Assembly: GCA_035583355.1 (NCBI GenBank)
Contig: DATEZQ010000001.1
Span: forward strand, 139,055 to 189,065
Direction: 5' to 3'
From: Candidatus Paceibacterota bacterium
GTDB taxonomy: Bacteria > Patescibacteriota > Minisyncoccia > Phycocordibacterales > UBA6899
Length of the DNA: 50,011 nt
Positions 16,177 to 24,838 of this stretch are shown here, piece after piece. The position numbers and the translations under genes are program-made. How positions within the stretch are numbered: position 1 is the first letter of the stretch; each line of letters opens with the position of its first letter. The notes below the pieces were generated by a model. That model did not search any database. It saw nothing but the letters and a program-made list of their open reading frames with translations, and was not told where the DNA came from.

Positions 16177-16205
16177 AGCCCCACAATGTGTGGGGCTTTT
16201 CTTTT
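16177..16205 (+). terminator. Intrinsic terminator after alr
   Basis: AGCCCCACA pairs with TGTGGGGCT around ATG, followed by TTTCTTTT. Confidence 0.92.
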
Positions 16206-16272
16206 ATGTGAAGATGCAGAAAATTTGCAAAGGCATTGCTCATGTCCACAGGACGTTTGGCCATATCTATTG

Positions 16273-16278
16273 TATAAT
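16273..16278 (+). promoter_or_regulatory. -10 box (TATAAT) of the histidine kinase gene
   Basis: Consensus TATAAT ends 10 bases before the ATG at 16289. AAGGGA lies between, so a very short leader with a weak Shine-Dalgarno site is possible. Confidence 0.55.
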
Positions 16279-16288
16279 GTAAGGGAAT

Positions 16289-18103
16289 ATGGAAAAAAGT
16301 CCGCTTACTACCGGTAAAGCGCAAATCTCAAAAGTGGCTGCTCCACATGGCGGAACACTTTTGATTGTCCTTGCACCTATTTTGCTCCTCGTTGTTACGG
16401 TAGTTATTACATTTCTTGCGTATTGGTTGCCACAAACAGTATATGCTCCATTTACTGCAGTTGTTTGTGGTGTTCTTTTGCTTATATTTTCTGCAGTCAT
16501 TTGGGTAATGATACACATCACGCTTACTCCTTACATTGCATATTCAAATAATGCTGGTGAGGCAATTCAGGTAGTAGCGGTGGCGAGTGATCGTCATGTG
16601 CGCGCCATCATAGGATCTGGATTAGGCTATTGGGATTACGATATCATTTCAGGAGATGTGTATTTTTCTGGACACATGATGGCACTCCTTGGTTACGGTG
16701 AACAGGAACGCACTGATCGTATCGACTTTTGGTATAGCCTCATTCATCCTGATGACATAGAAGGCGTTCGTCGCACGATGACCTATCATTTTGATAAGCG
16801 CACACCTGAATATTCTATCGAATATCGTATTAGACGTGCAAATGGCGAGTATATGTGGGTTGCAGATAGAGGGCGTGCTGAATACGGTCCAGATGGTAAG
16901 GCAACAAAGCTTTCAGGCGTCACACAAGATATGACGAATATGAAGCGTGTGCAGGAGGTGCTTGATTCTCGTACGCATGAGCTCGAAGTCGCGACCCGAA
17001 AGGTCGTTGAGGAGTCACGAAATGTACTCAAGTTCAAGATGGCAACAGATGGTTCGGTACAAGCAGTTGCAATCACAAATCCTGATGGAAAGATCATATA
17101 CGTAAACCCAGCATGGTGTGCGCTCAATGGATATTCTGAAGCAGAAGCAATAGGGCAGACACACCATCTCCTCAAGAGCTCTGATACTCCTCCTGAATTA
17201 TTTGCCCGTATGTACGAGCAAATTACTCAGGGAAATCCTTTCACTACAGAAGACATCATAAATGTAAAGCGTGATGGGAAGACCTACCATGCTGCATTGT
17301 CGATAGTTCCAATCAAAGAAGGCAAAGATATCCTCTTTTATGTTGGACTTTCTGAGGATATTACGCAGCGTAAGGCTGTCGATCAGGCAAAGACTGAATT
17401 CGTCTCTCTTGCTTCACATCAACTTCGTACGCCGCTTTCCGCGATTCGCTGGTATTCAGAGATGCTTCTTTCGAAGTATGTCGGTGAGCTGAACGAGAAG
17501 CAGAGACAATATGTGAAAGAGATCTATCATGGAAATATTCGTATGGTTGATCTTGTTAATGCGCTGCTCAATACTTCTCGTATCGATCTCGGGACATTCG
17601 CAGTTGAGCCAGAGCCGGTCAATCTTGTTGAAATTTGTGAGTCAGTTCTTCTGGAACTCAACCCACAGATACTTGAGCGTCAGGAAAAAGTAGAGCGTAA
17701 CTTCGCCGGGGCACCCGCGACATACAATGGGGATCCAAAACTACTACGTATTGTATTCCAAAATCTCTTGTCAAATTCAGTCAAATATACGCAGGTTGGT
17801 GGTACAATTGGAGCCGAAATTAATACGCGAGGCAATGATCTCTATATCAGTATTTGGGATAATGGCTATGGAATTCCAAAGCATCAACAGAGTAGTATGT
17901 TCCAGAAACTGTTCCGTGCTGACAATGTTCGTCAGAAGGATACGGAAGGAACGGGATTAGGCATGTACATCATCAAGGCCATCGTGGAGTCCGCTCAAGG
18001 CAAGATCTGGTTTGATTCGGAGGAAGATAAGGGGACGAAGTTCCATGTACTTATGCCTTTATCAGGCATGATCAAAAAAACTGGGGCAAAAGGTCTAACC
18101 TAA
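16289..18103 (+). CDS. Sensor histidine kinase with two PAS domains
   Basis: 604 residues. Two membrane helices lie near residues 28-50 and 55-77, with almost no extracytoplasmic loop, so a large external sensor is absent. PAS 1 covers about 105-225 (GYWDYDIISGDVYFS to LSGVTQDMTNMKRV), a coiled coil about 225-260, and PAS 2 about 262-365. The HisKA domain carries the phospho-accepting His377 in ASHQLRTPLSAIRW. The HATPase domain has N-box QNLLSNSVKYT, G1 WDNGYGIP and G2 GTGLGMYI. It phosphorylates a response regulator; two single-domain receivers lie 207 and 638 bases downstream. Repeat G starts at its stop codon and separates it from them. Confidence 0.93.
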   Translation: MEKSPLTTGKAQISKVAAPHGGTLLIVLAPILLLVVTVVITFLAYWLPQTVYAPFTAVVCGVLLLIFSAVIWVMIHITLTPYIAYSNNAGEAIQVVAVASDRHVRAIIGSGLGYWDYDIISGDVYFSGHMMALLGYGEQERTDRIDFWYSLIHPDDIEGVRRTMTYHFDKRTPEYSIEYRIRRANGEYMWVADRGRAEYGPDGKATKLSGVTQDMTNMKRVQEVLDSRTHELEVATRKVVEESRNVLKFKMATDGSVQAVAITNPDGKIIYVNPAWCALNGYSEAEAIGQTHHLLKSSDTPPELFARMYEQITQGNPFTTEDIINVKRDGKTYHAALSIVPIKEGKDILFYVGLSEDITQRKAVDQAKTEFVSLASHQLRTPLSAIRWYSEMLLSKYVGELNEKQRQYVKEIYHGNIRMVDLVNALLNTSRIDLGTFAVEPEPVNLVEICESVLLELNPQILERQEKVERNFAGAPATYNGDPKLLRIVFQNLLSNSVKYTQVGGTIGAEINTRGNDLYISIWDNGYGIPKHQQSSMFQKLFRADNVRQKDTEGTGLGMYIIKAIVESAQGKIWFDSEEDKGTKFHVLMPLSGMIKKTGAKGLT

Positions 18104-18226
18104 AGCCCATATTTCGGCGCATATTACCTTACTTCGACATGCGACTCGCTCAATGTACGACCAGTACATCTCGCTTGAGTTCGCATGTCTCCAGTAAGGC
18201 AATCTGCATCCGAAATCTGCGCTTTA
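18101..18226 (+). repeat. Family 2 stop-codon cruciform repeat, copy G
   Basis: A 126-bp imperfect palindrome with ends TAAAGC and GCTTTA; the first TAA is the stop codon of the kinase gene. Arms CATATTTCGG and CCGAAATCTG repeat the T-C mismatch seen in copy F, and GCATATTACCTTAC with GTAAGGCAATCTGC repeats the second one. An inner stem CATGCGA/TCGCATG is flanked by the conserved TCGA versus TCTCC loop. The apical hairpin is TGTAC-GACCA-GTACA. The stems differ in sequence from copy F but keep pairing. Confidence 0.85.
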
Positions 18227-18309
18227 ATGACTTTTGGTTCTAGTTGCGAGATAATAGCCTCGGATAGTGCAATATTCATACTTTCTGCTACAATAGTTTT
18301 ATAACGCCT

Positions 18310-18729
18310 ATGGAAGAAACACAGAAATCTCAAAAAACAGTACTTGTTGTCGAGGATGAGCGCCAGCTCGCAAATGCCGTAAAAGAGGCGCTTGCTGTCC
18401 ATGATTTCAACGTTGTTATGGCGCGTACGGCAGAAGAGGGAATTGCGCAGCTGAAGAATCTTAAAACAGTTGATGCGATTTGGCTCGATCATTATCTGAT
18501 GGGAACCTCCAATGGACTCGATTTCGTTATTCAAATTAAGAGTGATCCCGAATGGAGCAAGATTCCTGTATTCATCGTTTCTAATACAGCATCGCAGCAG
18601 AATGTCCACTCCTATATTAGACTTGGCGTGACCAACTACTATACGAAAGCCGACTACGATATCGGGCAGATCATCAATGACCTTAAGTTTACACTTGATA
18701 AGGGTGAGCACATACCAGTCACTCAGTAA
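18310..18729 (+). CDS. Single-domain response regulator (receiver only)
   Basis: 139 residues, one CheY-like domain without an output domain. The acidic pocket is VVEDE, the phospho-acceptor is Asp60 in IWLDHYL, the switch Ser/Thr is in IVSNTAS, and the conserved lysine is in YYTKADYD. Lack of an effector suggests a phospho-relay or protein-binding role. TACAAT at 18289-18294 may be the -10 box. It lies 11 bases before the next receiver gene, so the two are probably co-transcribed and served by the upstream kinase. Confidence 0.9.
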   Translation: MEETQKSQKTVLVVEDERQLANAVKEALAVHDFNVVMARTAEEGIAQLKNLKTVDAIWLDHYLMGTSNGLDFVIQIKSDPEWSKIPVFIVSNTASQQNVHSYIRLGVTNYYTKADYDIGQIINDLKFTLDKGEHIPVTQ

Positions 18730-18740
18730 TCAATACCACA

Positions 18741-19136
18741 ATGACAACATTATTGAACAAAAAAATATTGGTTACCGAAGACGAAGCACCACTTCGTAAT
18801 GCGGTTTCAGACATCCTCAATTTTGAGGGATTCACTGTCTTTCAGGCGAAGAATGGTCAAGAGGGATTGGAGATCGCACTTCGCGAACATCCTGATCTTA
18901 TCCTTCTCGATCTCATCATGCCCGTTATGGATGGTCTGACTATGCTTGAAAAGCTCCGTGAGGATGAGTGGGGAAAAACTGCAGCAGTCATCTTGCTTAC
19001 GAACATTAATGACCCTGAGAAGGTCGCCCAAGCAACTGAAGCGGGTACCTACGACTTCCTTGTGAAGTCTGATTGGAACATTGAGGATGTGGTGGGGAAG
19101 ATTAAGACACGCTTAGGAATTACAACAGCTTCATAA
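18741..19136 (+). CDS. Single-domain response regulator (receiver only)
   Basis: 131 residues, CheY-like. Acidic pair in VTEDEAP, phospho-acceptor Asp57 in LLLDLIMPVMDG, switch threonine in LLTNIND, lysine in FLVKSDW. It is more typical of the family than its upstream neighbour. No output domain. A bidirectional terminator follows. Confidence 0.92.
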   Translation: MTTLLNKKILVTEDEAPLRNAVSDILNFEGFTVFQAKNGQEGLEIALREHPDLILLDLIMPVMDGLTMLEKLREDEWGKTAAVILLTNINDPEKVAQATEAGTYDFLVKSDWNIEDVVGKIKTRLGITTAS

Positions 19137-19161
19137 ATTGACGAACTTCTTCTGAAGCTAT

Positions 19162-19188
19162 AAAAAACGACCCTCTTGGTCGTTTTTT
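19162..19188. terminator. Bidirectional terminator between response regulator and cysS
   Basis: AAAAAACGACC and GGTCGTTTTTT flank a five-base loop. It works for the receiver operon (+) and for corA-cysS transcription arriving on the minus strand. Confidence 0.9.
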
Positions 19189-19200
19189 GATTAATAATAC

Positions 19201-20586
19201 CTAAGCCTTGAAGAGTTCCTGACCCTGAGCAGTATCTTTTACAATGATGCCGTGCCTAGTGAGAAGTTCATCACGCAGCTTGTCTGCGGTTGCCCAATCC
19301 TTGCTGTCACGGGCACGCTTACGCTCTGCAAGTAGGTGGTCGACTTCATTGCTTGTCTGTATTTTCTCCTCTTTCCACTCCAGAAGCTTGAGGCCAAGTA
19401 GGCCATCGATAGCCCTAATTGTTGATTTTATCTCAGTAGAGTGTACCGTTGTGTCGATCATTAGGTCGTGAATAAGCGCGATGACACGAGAAGTATTGAG
19501 ATCATTGTTGACATAGAGTGTCGCTCTTTCCAGGGCTTTCAAATTAGGGGAGTTATTTCCTTCTGGAAGAGAAGCGATTTCCTTACGAAGGCGATCATAT
19601 GCGCGTTGTGCGCCGAGTACTGCTTCAAAGGTGAAGTTTGCCTGTGTGCGATAGTGGCTGGTAAGTAGCCAGTAGCGATATCCAAGTGGACTAATACCGT
19701 GACTTGCAAGGTCGCCTACGCGATAGGTGTTACCGAGTGACTTACTCATCTTCTGGTTGTCGACATTCATGAAAGCAGCGTGCATCCAAATGTTCGCAAA
19801 TGGTTTTCCTGTAGAGCACTCACTCTGCGCAATCTCATTGGTATGATGAACGGGAATATGATCCACACCTCCCGTATGAATGTCGAGTGTCTGTCCAAGA
19901 TATTTCATTGCCATTGCAGAGCACTCAATATGCCAGCCCGGAAATCCTCGTCCCCATGGAGCATCCCACTCTTGCGCTCTTGAACCTGTGCCTCCGTGGA
20001 ACTTCCAGAGTGCGAAGTCGGTAGGGTTACGTTTTTCACCTAATTCGACACGCTCTCCGGCCGAGAGCCCAGCGATATCTAAGTGTGCGAACTCACCATA
20101 ACGAGGGAATTTTGCAGTATCGAAGTAGACTCCATCACTCGTCTTGTAGGTATATCCTTTTGATTCCAAATCAAGGATAAGCGCAATCTGCTCAGCAATG
20201 TGTTGTGTCGCTCTAGGGAAGTGGTGAGCGTGTTTTATATTAAGCGCATCAAGATCTGCCATGAATGCATTGGTATAACGCGCGATAATGTCTTCGATCG
20301 CAATACCTTCCCGTTTTGCACCAAGCTCCATTTTATCTTCACCCTCATCGCCATCAGAGACAAGGTGTCCGACATCAGTAATATTAATGATTTGAAGCGT
20401 CTCTAGCCCATTCCATTCCAGCATGCGACGAAGCGTGTCTGCAAAAACATACGCACGCATGTTTCCAATATGTGCATAGTTATAGACCGTCGGCCCACAA
20501 TGATAGAGCGTCACTTTCGGTGGATGTATAGGCTTAAGCTGTTCAGTTGTTCGTGATTTCGTATTGTAGAGCTGGATTTGCTGCAT
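19201..20586 (-). CDS. cysS: Cysteine--tRNA ligase
   Basis: 461 residues. A class Ia synthetase that charges tRNA-Cys. The HIGH-type motif is in YAHIGNMRAYVF, preceded by the zinc cysteine in HCGPTVYNY. Further zinc ligands are in WHIECSAMA and HHTNEIAQSE. KMSKSLGN is the KMSKS loop. The C-terminal anticodon-binding region is ordinary (LLAERKRARDSKDWATADKLRDEL). It starts 4 bases after the CorA-like gene on the same strand, so they share a transcript. Confidence 0.97.
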   Translation of the reverse strand: MQQIQLYNTKSRTTEQLKPIHPPKVTLYHCGPTVYNYAHIGNMRAYVFADTLRRMLEWNGLETLQIINITDVGHLVSDGDEGEDKMELGAKREGIAIEDIIARYTNAFMADLDALNIKHAHHFPRATQHIAEQIALILDLESKGYTYKTSDGVYFDTAKFPRYGEFAHLDIAGLSAGERVELGEKRNPTDFALWKFHGGTGSRAQEWDAPWGRGFPGWHIECSAMAMKYLGQTLDIHTGGVDHIPVHHTNEIAQSECSTGKPFANIWMHAAFMNVDNQKMSKSLGNTYRVGDLASHGISPLGYRYWLLTSHYRTQANFTFEAVLGAQRAYDRLRKEIASLPEGNNSPNLKALERATLYVNNDLNTSRVIALIHDLMIDTTVHSTEIKSTIRAIDGLLGLKLLEWKEEKIQTSNEVDHLLAERKRARDSKDWATADKLRDELLTRHGIIVKDTAQGQELFKA

Positions 20587-20590
20587 AGAA

Positions 20591-21508
20591 TTAGTCGTTA
20601 TGCTTTCGATAGTAGCGGAGTGCGATTCCGGTCATGAGTCCGACAGTGAGGATAATAGAGAGCACAAGCCAAAAACCAAAGCGATGATCGACGAGCGGCA
20701 TGAACTCTGGCCTCATACTGAAAACTCCTGCGGTGAGTGTTGCAAGAAAGACAGGGAGAGAAAGCGTGGTCAGCGAGCGCATTGCTGTGCTTGTTTTGCC
20801 GGCAAGGAGTGAGTCATTTGTGCCACGGAGTGCAACAACCATTTCCTTACGGTCTTCGAGCTTCTCCTCGACTTTGAGATATTCTGTAGTGAGCTCGTGC
20901 GCCCAATGTCGATAATCTTCTCCAAAGAAGGCGACTGACTCATTCGCGAAGGAGTTGAGCATGCTGCGGTGGTTACGAAGGGCACGATGATAGAGGAGTA
21001 CATCACGTTGAATCAGAGATAGTTCCTTGACCATGTGATATTCGTGCCCAGCAAAGATTTTCTCCTCCGCATGCCCAATACGCTCACCAATCAAGGAAAG
21101 TGCGATAGAAGTTGATTCATAGAGTTTTCGGAGCATGAAAAAGAGGATGAAACCCGCGTGTTCATTTGGTGGATTTTTCTCAAGGATTGCATTCACTTCG
21201 AACGCCTTTGCGAAGTAGTGCAATGGATCGAGTGCGTCATAGCGTGTCGTGATAAGGAAATTCTTACCAACAATGAAGTCGACTTCGTGAATTGCATGCG
21301 CACGCTCATGGTGAGGGACTGGGAAGTGGAGAATGAGGTAGATACAGTTTTCATAGCTATCCACTTTTTGCCTCAGTGAGGCAGTAAGGAGGTCGTCACG
21401 CAAGATAGGGTGTAGTGAAAACTCTTCGCCGAGTATATGTATCTCTTCACGTGAAGGTTTGTCGACATCTATCCAGGTGATTTCACCATATGTATATCGT
21501 GTGATCAT
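20591..21508 (-). CDS. CorA-like divalent cation transporter with altered GMN motif
   Basis: 305 residues. The N-terminal cytoplasmic domain (WIDVDKPSREEIHILGEEF) and long helices are followed by two C-terminal membrane helices (LPVFLATLTAGVFSM and FGFWLVLSIILTVGLMTGIAL) and a basic tail YYRKHND. This is the CorA/MIT topology. The loop between the helices reads FSMRPEFMP where CorA normally has YGMNFEYMP, so the selectivity triplet GMN is SMR. Transport of Mg2+ is therefore uncertain; some divergent CorA relatives export Zn2+ or have other roles. Co-transcribed with cysS. Confidence 0.85.
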   Translation of the reverse strand: MITRYTYGEITWIDVDKPSREEIHILGEEFSLHPILRDDLLTASLRQKVDSYENCIYLILHFPVPHHERAHAIHEVDFIVGKNFLITTRYDALDPLHYFAKAFEVNAILEKNPPNEHAGFILFFMLRKLYESTSIALSLIGERIGHAEEKIFAGHEYHMVKELSLIQRDVLLYHRALRNHRSMLNSFANESVAFFGEDYRHWAHELTTEYLKVEEKLEDRKEMVVALRGTNDSLLAGKTSTAMRSLTTLSLPVFLATLTAGVFSMRPEFMPLVDHRFGFWLVLSIILTVGLMTGIALRYYRKHND

Positions 21509-21614
21509 ACAAGCATCATTATAACATACGATAATGAAAATACGCTTTGTTTTGCTTGTGAATCCGGAGATTCTTGTAGTACTTCATGAATGATAATTAT
21601 TATCCTCTTGTGTA

Positions 21615-21643
21615 TTGACGGTTCATGCCTTTTTCTACATAAT
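21615..21643 (+). promoter_or_regulatory. Promoter of the S41 protease gene (TTGACG-17-CATAAT)
   Basis: -35 TTGACG (21615-21620) and -10 CATAAT (21638-21643) with a 17-base spacer. The predicted transcription start is within about 3 bases of the ATG at 21653. Confidence 0.65.
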
Positions 21644-21652
21644 GTAGGTATA

Positions 21653-22993
21653 ATGAAACAGCTAAGAGAGCGCCTGAGTACGCGCACTGGAATATATATT
21701 CTCGTAGGAATTTCTTTGTTTGTTGGAGGAATAACCATTGGATACTACCGTGCACCTGAAGTAAGTAAGGTCGCTGGAGTCATTAACGTGACCTCACCTA
21801 TCAGTACTTCGCCTGCGGAGGCATCTTCAGGCACAGTCAAATGTACTGATGCAAAAGGGAAGGATGTGCCATGCACGGATACGTCACTCGTCAAAGAACA
21901 GACAGTTTCTATTCCTGGCTCATCGGTTGCAGACTTCAATCAATTTTGGAGGGCATGGAATATGATTAACGATCGCTATGTTCCCGTAAAGGGCAAAGAG
22001 GCGACGAATCAGGAGAAAGTTTGGGGTGCTATTGCTGGTCTTACGCAGTCGCTCCAGGATCCCTATTCATTCTTTTTGCCACCAAAGGAAAAGACATTGT
22101 TTGAGCAGGATGTGAATGGTTCTTTTGGGGGTGTGGGGATGCAGATTGGACTTAAGGATAATATTGCCACGGTTATAGCACCTCTTAAAGACTCACCAGC
22201 AGAACGTGCAGGTATCTTGAAGGGAGACAAGATCTTGATTGTCGACGGAGCAACAACTTCGGAGATGACCCTTGATTCAGTGCTTGCAAAGATCCGTGGA
22301 AAGATTGGTGAGAAAGTACATTTGGTCATTCGACATCCAGACGCGACGAATAATTCAAATATCGATATTGTGCGAGAGGAAATTCAGGTACCTACGATTG
22401 ATACCGAAAAGAAGGATGGTGTATTCATTATTCACCTTTATGGTTTTCCTCAGACTGGCCCAAAGCTCTTCCGTAATGCTTTGAAGGAATTTGCAAACTC
22501 AGGCACTGAAAAGCTGATTATCGATGTGCGTGGTAATCCTGGAGGATATCTTGAAGTTGCTGTAGACATGGCATCATGGTTCCTGCCTTCTGGAAAAACA
22601 GTTGTTGAGGAGCGTGGCCGTGGTGCAGAGTCACAGGTGTACCGCAGTGCAGGTTATGATCCATTCCCATCAAATTTCAAGATAGCAATGCTTATCGATG
22701 GTGGATCTGCCTCGGCAGCAGAGATTCTTGCGGGTGCGTTGCAGCAAAATGGTGTTGCGACACTTATTGGGACAAAGTCATTTGGAAAGGGAAGCGTACA
22801 AGAGCTCATTCCGATTTCACCTGAGACTTCCTTGAAACTCACTATTGCTCGATGGATAATGCCTAATGGTAAGACATTGTCTGATGGTGGCATTGACCCT
22901 GATATTGCAGTTGAGATCTCTAAGGATGACGTTGCAAAAGGACGTGACCCGCAGCTTGATCGTGCAATCTTGTTTATGAACACAGGGAAATGA
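21653..22993 (+). CDS. C-terminal processing peptidase, S41 family (CtpA-like)
   Basis: 446 residues from the ATG at 21653, chosen because the promoter lies just upstream and the product then starts with a normal basic N-terminus (MKQLRERLSTRTG). One membrane anchor or signal (GIYILVGISLFVGGITIGYY) is followed by the S41 N-terminal region, a PDZ domain (FGGVGMQIGLKDN to VHLVIRHPD) and the protease domain. The catalytic serine is in DGGSASAAEI and the lysine in SFGKGSVQ; GNPGG marks the oxyanion region. It acts outside the membrane, trimming envelope proteins. Monocistronic with its own terminator. Confidence 0.95.
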   Translation: MKQLRERLSTRTGIYILVGISLFVGGITIGYYRAPEVSKVAGVINVTSPISTSPAEASSGTVKCTDAKGKDVPCTDTSLVKEQTVSIPGSSVADFNQFWRAWNMINDRYVPVKGKEATNQEKVWGAIAGLTQSLQDPYSFFLPPKEKTLFEQDVNGSFGGVGMQIGLKDNIATVIAPLKDSPAERAGILKGDKILIVDGATTSEMTLDSVLAKIRGKIGEKVHLVIRHPDATNNSNIDIVREEIQVPTIDTEKKDGVFIIHLYGFPQTGPKLFRNALKEFANSGTEKLIIDVRGNPGGYLEVAVDMASWFLPSGKTVVEERGRGAESQVYRSAGYDPFPSNFKIAMLIDGGSASAAEILAGALQQNGVATLIGTKSFGKGSVQELIPISPETSLKLTIARWIMPNGKTLSDGGIDPDIAVEISKDDVAKGRDPQLDRAILFMNTGK

Positions 22994-22995
22994 TT

Positions 22996-23027
22996 AAACA
23001 TAGGCATATATTTGCCTATGTTTTTTT
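22996..23027 (+). terminator. Intrinsic terminator after the S41 protease gene
   Basis: AAACATAGGCA pairs with TGCCTATGTTT, followed by a T run. Confidence 0.9.
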
Positions 23028-23142
23028 GTGCAGACATCCACTTGCAAATTTACAAAAGCATGGTATCTTAACCCTACCACTATGTGCCCCGTGGACATTT
23101 TATTTTGTCTATAAAAGCACTAGATAATAAATCAATACATAT

Positions 23143-23592
23143 ATGAAGGTAATACTTTTGCAGAATGTCCCAAAGGTGGGAAAGAAGTACGAGCTTGTAG
23201 AGGTTGCCCCAGGTTACGCACGCAACTTCCTTGTTGCTCGTGGTCTCGGTGAAATCATCACTCGTGTCAATGTTGGTCGCGTAGAAGAGCTCCAGAAGCG
23301 TCGCTCACTCGAGGCAGTTAAGGAAGCTGCTCGTCTTGAGAAGGCCCTCGCTACGCTCGCAGCTACAAAGCTTTCATTCGCTAGAGAGGCAAATGAAGAA
23401 GGTCATCTTTATGCACAGGTCACCATGCATGATATCGCTGAGGCAATCGAGAAGGCAACTGAAGTTGCTATCCCAGTTGCGCAGATCCATGCAGCGCACC
23501 AGATCAAGTCAGTTGGTGAGCACCAGGTAAAGGTACAGGTAGGGGAGAAAACGGTAGAAATCACCCTCGACGTTACTGCGCTTGCAGCATAA
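23143..23592 (+). CDS. rplI: 50S ribosomal protein L9
   Basis: 149 residues, full length. The N-terminal domain MKVILLQNVPKVGKKYELV and VAPGYARNFLVARGLG match the 23S rRNA-binding L9 signature; the long connecting helix and the C-terminal domain (EVAIPVAQIHAAHQIKSVGEH) are present. L9 is missing from some Candidate Phyla Radiation lineages (Microgenomates), so its presence argues for the Parcubacteria side. It stands alone, not with rpsF, ssb and rpsR as in many bacteria. Confidence 0.95.
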   Translation: MKVILLQNVPKVGKKYELVEVAPGYARNFLVARGLGEIITRVNVGRVEELQKRRSLEAVKEAARLEKALATLAATKLSFAREANEEGHLYAQVTMHDIAEAIEKATEVAIPVAQIHAAHQIKSVGEHQVKVQVGEKTVEITLDVTALAA

Positions 23593-23597
23593 TCCTT

Positions 23598-23622
23598 AAA
23601 ACCACGGTTCCCGTGGTTTTTT
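23598..23622 (+). terminator. Intrinsic terminator after rplI
   Basis: AAAACCACGG and CCGTGGTTTT with a TTC loop region, followed by T residues. Confidence 0.9.
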
Positions 23623-23676
23623 GTATCAAAAAGTATAGGCGTAAAATTACGGCAAGTTATAGCCATGACAGAGCTA

Positions 23677-23704
23677 TTGACAATATAGAAATAAGTGATA
23701 TAAT
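23677..23704 (+). promoter_or_regulatory. Promoter of the GC-rich secreted protein gene (TTGACA-16-TATAAT)
   Basis: Perfect -35 TTGACA (23677-23682) and -10 TATAAT (23699-23704), 16-base spacer. The transcript has a leader of about 82 bases, unlike the leaderless neighbours. Confidence 0.8.
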
Positions 23705-23793
23705 GTTCACAGAGTTCGTAGTGTAGATGGGACCGTCTCATCTAGCTATCGTTCTTCAACATTCAGTACAATCTTCCCTTATGGAGGAATACC

Positions 23794-24678
23794 ATGAAGA
23801 AGTTCATGACCATCTGCGCACTCGTTGCGCTGTCCGCCATTTCCGCCTTCGCCCAGGCCCAGCCCAAGAAGTGGGTGCTCCCGAGCGCGTTCCCGGCCGC
23901 CAGCAACAGCTCGGCGTCCGTGAACAACACGAAGAAGCAGTCCGTCTTCGCGACGAAGGAAGAAGCCCGTGCCGCCTACCGGTCCGGAAACTTCTCCTTC
24001 TACGTCCCGACGCATCTCGGCATGACCGAGAGGCGGCCAATCGACGGCGTCCACACGAAGGCCTACTCGCTCGAGCGTGATACGCTCGCCGAGCTCTTCG
24101 TCTTCGGCAACAAGTACGCCTGGGTAGTGCTCCAAGAGGGCACTGTCTGCCGGTTCGACCTGGACAGCAATGGCCAGCCGCTTCCGACGCCCTATGCGCA
24201 TCACTCCTGTGGGAACCCGATCAAGTCGATCGACTACCCCGAGGCGAAGGTGACGACGCAAGTCGTTCCTGCTGCTCCTGCTACTCCGGTTGTCGTTCAG
24301 GCTCCGGCCCCGCAGGTGTTCGTTCAGGTGCCCGCGCCCCAGATCACTCTGGTGCCCGCGCCCCCGACCTACATCACTGCGCCGGCTCCTCAGGTGACGG
24401 TGCAGCAGCAGGCTCCCGCTCCGATCTACGGACCTGCGCGGCCTTCCGTGCTGCCCAACGATCGTTTCTATGATCGGAAGCCCATGTTCCAGGAGCCGAT
24501 GCCGGCTGTCCCCGAGGTCAAGAAGCTTCACTGGGGCTGGAAAGCTCTGGGTGCTGCCATTCTCGGGTTCGCGGTCTACAAGGCCCTGGACCACAAGAAG
24601 GACACCCCGCAGCAGCGTGCGGTCGTCACTGACCCCCCGACTGGTGCGGCAAACGGTGGATTCTCCATCGTCTTCTAG
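23794..24678 (+). CDS. Secreted or anchored Pro-rich protein, GC-rich and foreign-looking
   Basis: 294 residues, function unknown. A signal peptide (MKKFMTICALVALSAISAFAQA) is followed by a globular segment of about 130 residues containing HLGMTERRPIDG, ELFVFGNKYAWVVLQEG and a cysteine pair (VCRFD, HHSCGNP). Then a Pro/Val/Gln-rich stretch (APAPQVFVQVPAPQ type, about 165-225) and a C-terminal hydrophobic helix (WKALGAAILGFAVYKALD) with a basic end. Third codon positions are mostly G or C, unlike all neighbours. GGAGGAA lies 8 bases before the ATG. Own promoter and terminator. This fits a recently acquired, wall-spanning anchored protein (inference). Confidence 0.8.
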   Translation: MKKFMTICALVALSAISAFAQAQPKKWVLPSAFPAASNSSASVNNTKKQSVFATKEEARAAYRSGNFSFYVPTHLGMTERRPIDGVHTKAYSLERDTLAELFVFGNKYAWVVLQEGTVCRFDLDSNGQPLPTPYAHHSCGNPIKSIDYPEAKVTTQVVPAAPATPVVVQAPAPQVFVQVPAPQITLVPAPPTYITAPAPQVTVQQQAPAPIYGPARPSVLPNDRFYDRKPMFQEPMPAVPEVKKLHWGWKALGAAILGFAVYKALDHKKDTPQQRAVVTDPPTGAANGGFSIVF

Positions 24679-24700
24679 GAATTGTACTGTTCAAGATCTG

Positions 24701-24738
24701 CCCCCGTCCCGCTATGCGGTACGGGGGTATTTTTTTTA
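24701..24738 (+). terminator. Intrinsic terminator after the GC-rich gene
   Basis: CCCCCGT and ACGGGGG enclose an inner CCGC-TAT-GCGG hairpin, followed by TATTTTTTTT. Confidence 0.92.
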
Positions 24739-24838
24739 TATGTAATATGTACAAAAATGAAAATATATCAAAATAACTGGACATTAGGGTACATTTTGAT
24801 AGTCTTCTGAGACAGAGTATTACTTACCCTTTGGGGTC

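Noticed and set aside
21649-21654. TATAAT as -10 box of the S41 protease gene
   Set aside because: It overlaps the ATG itself. The TTGACG-17-CATAAT pair at 21615-21643 is correctly placed.
23779-24594. 271-codon minus-strand open frame opposite the GC-rich gene
   Set aside because: High GC at third positions removes stop codons on the other strand. The plus-strand frame has a promoter, ribosome binding site, signal peptide and terminator.
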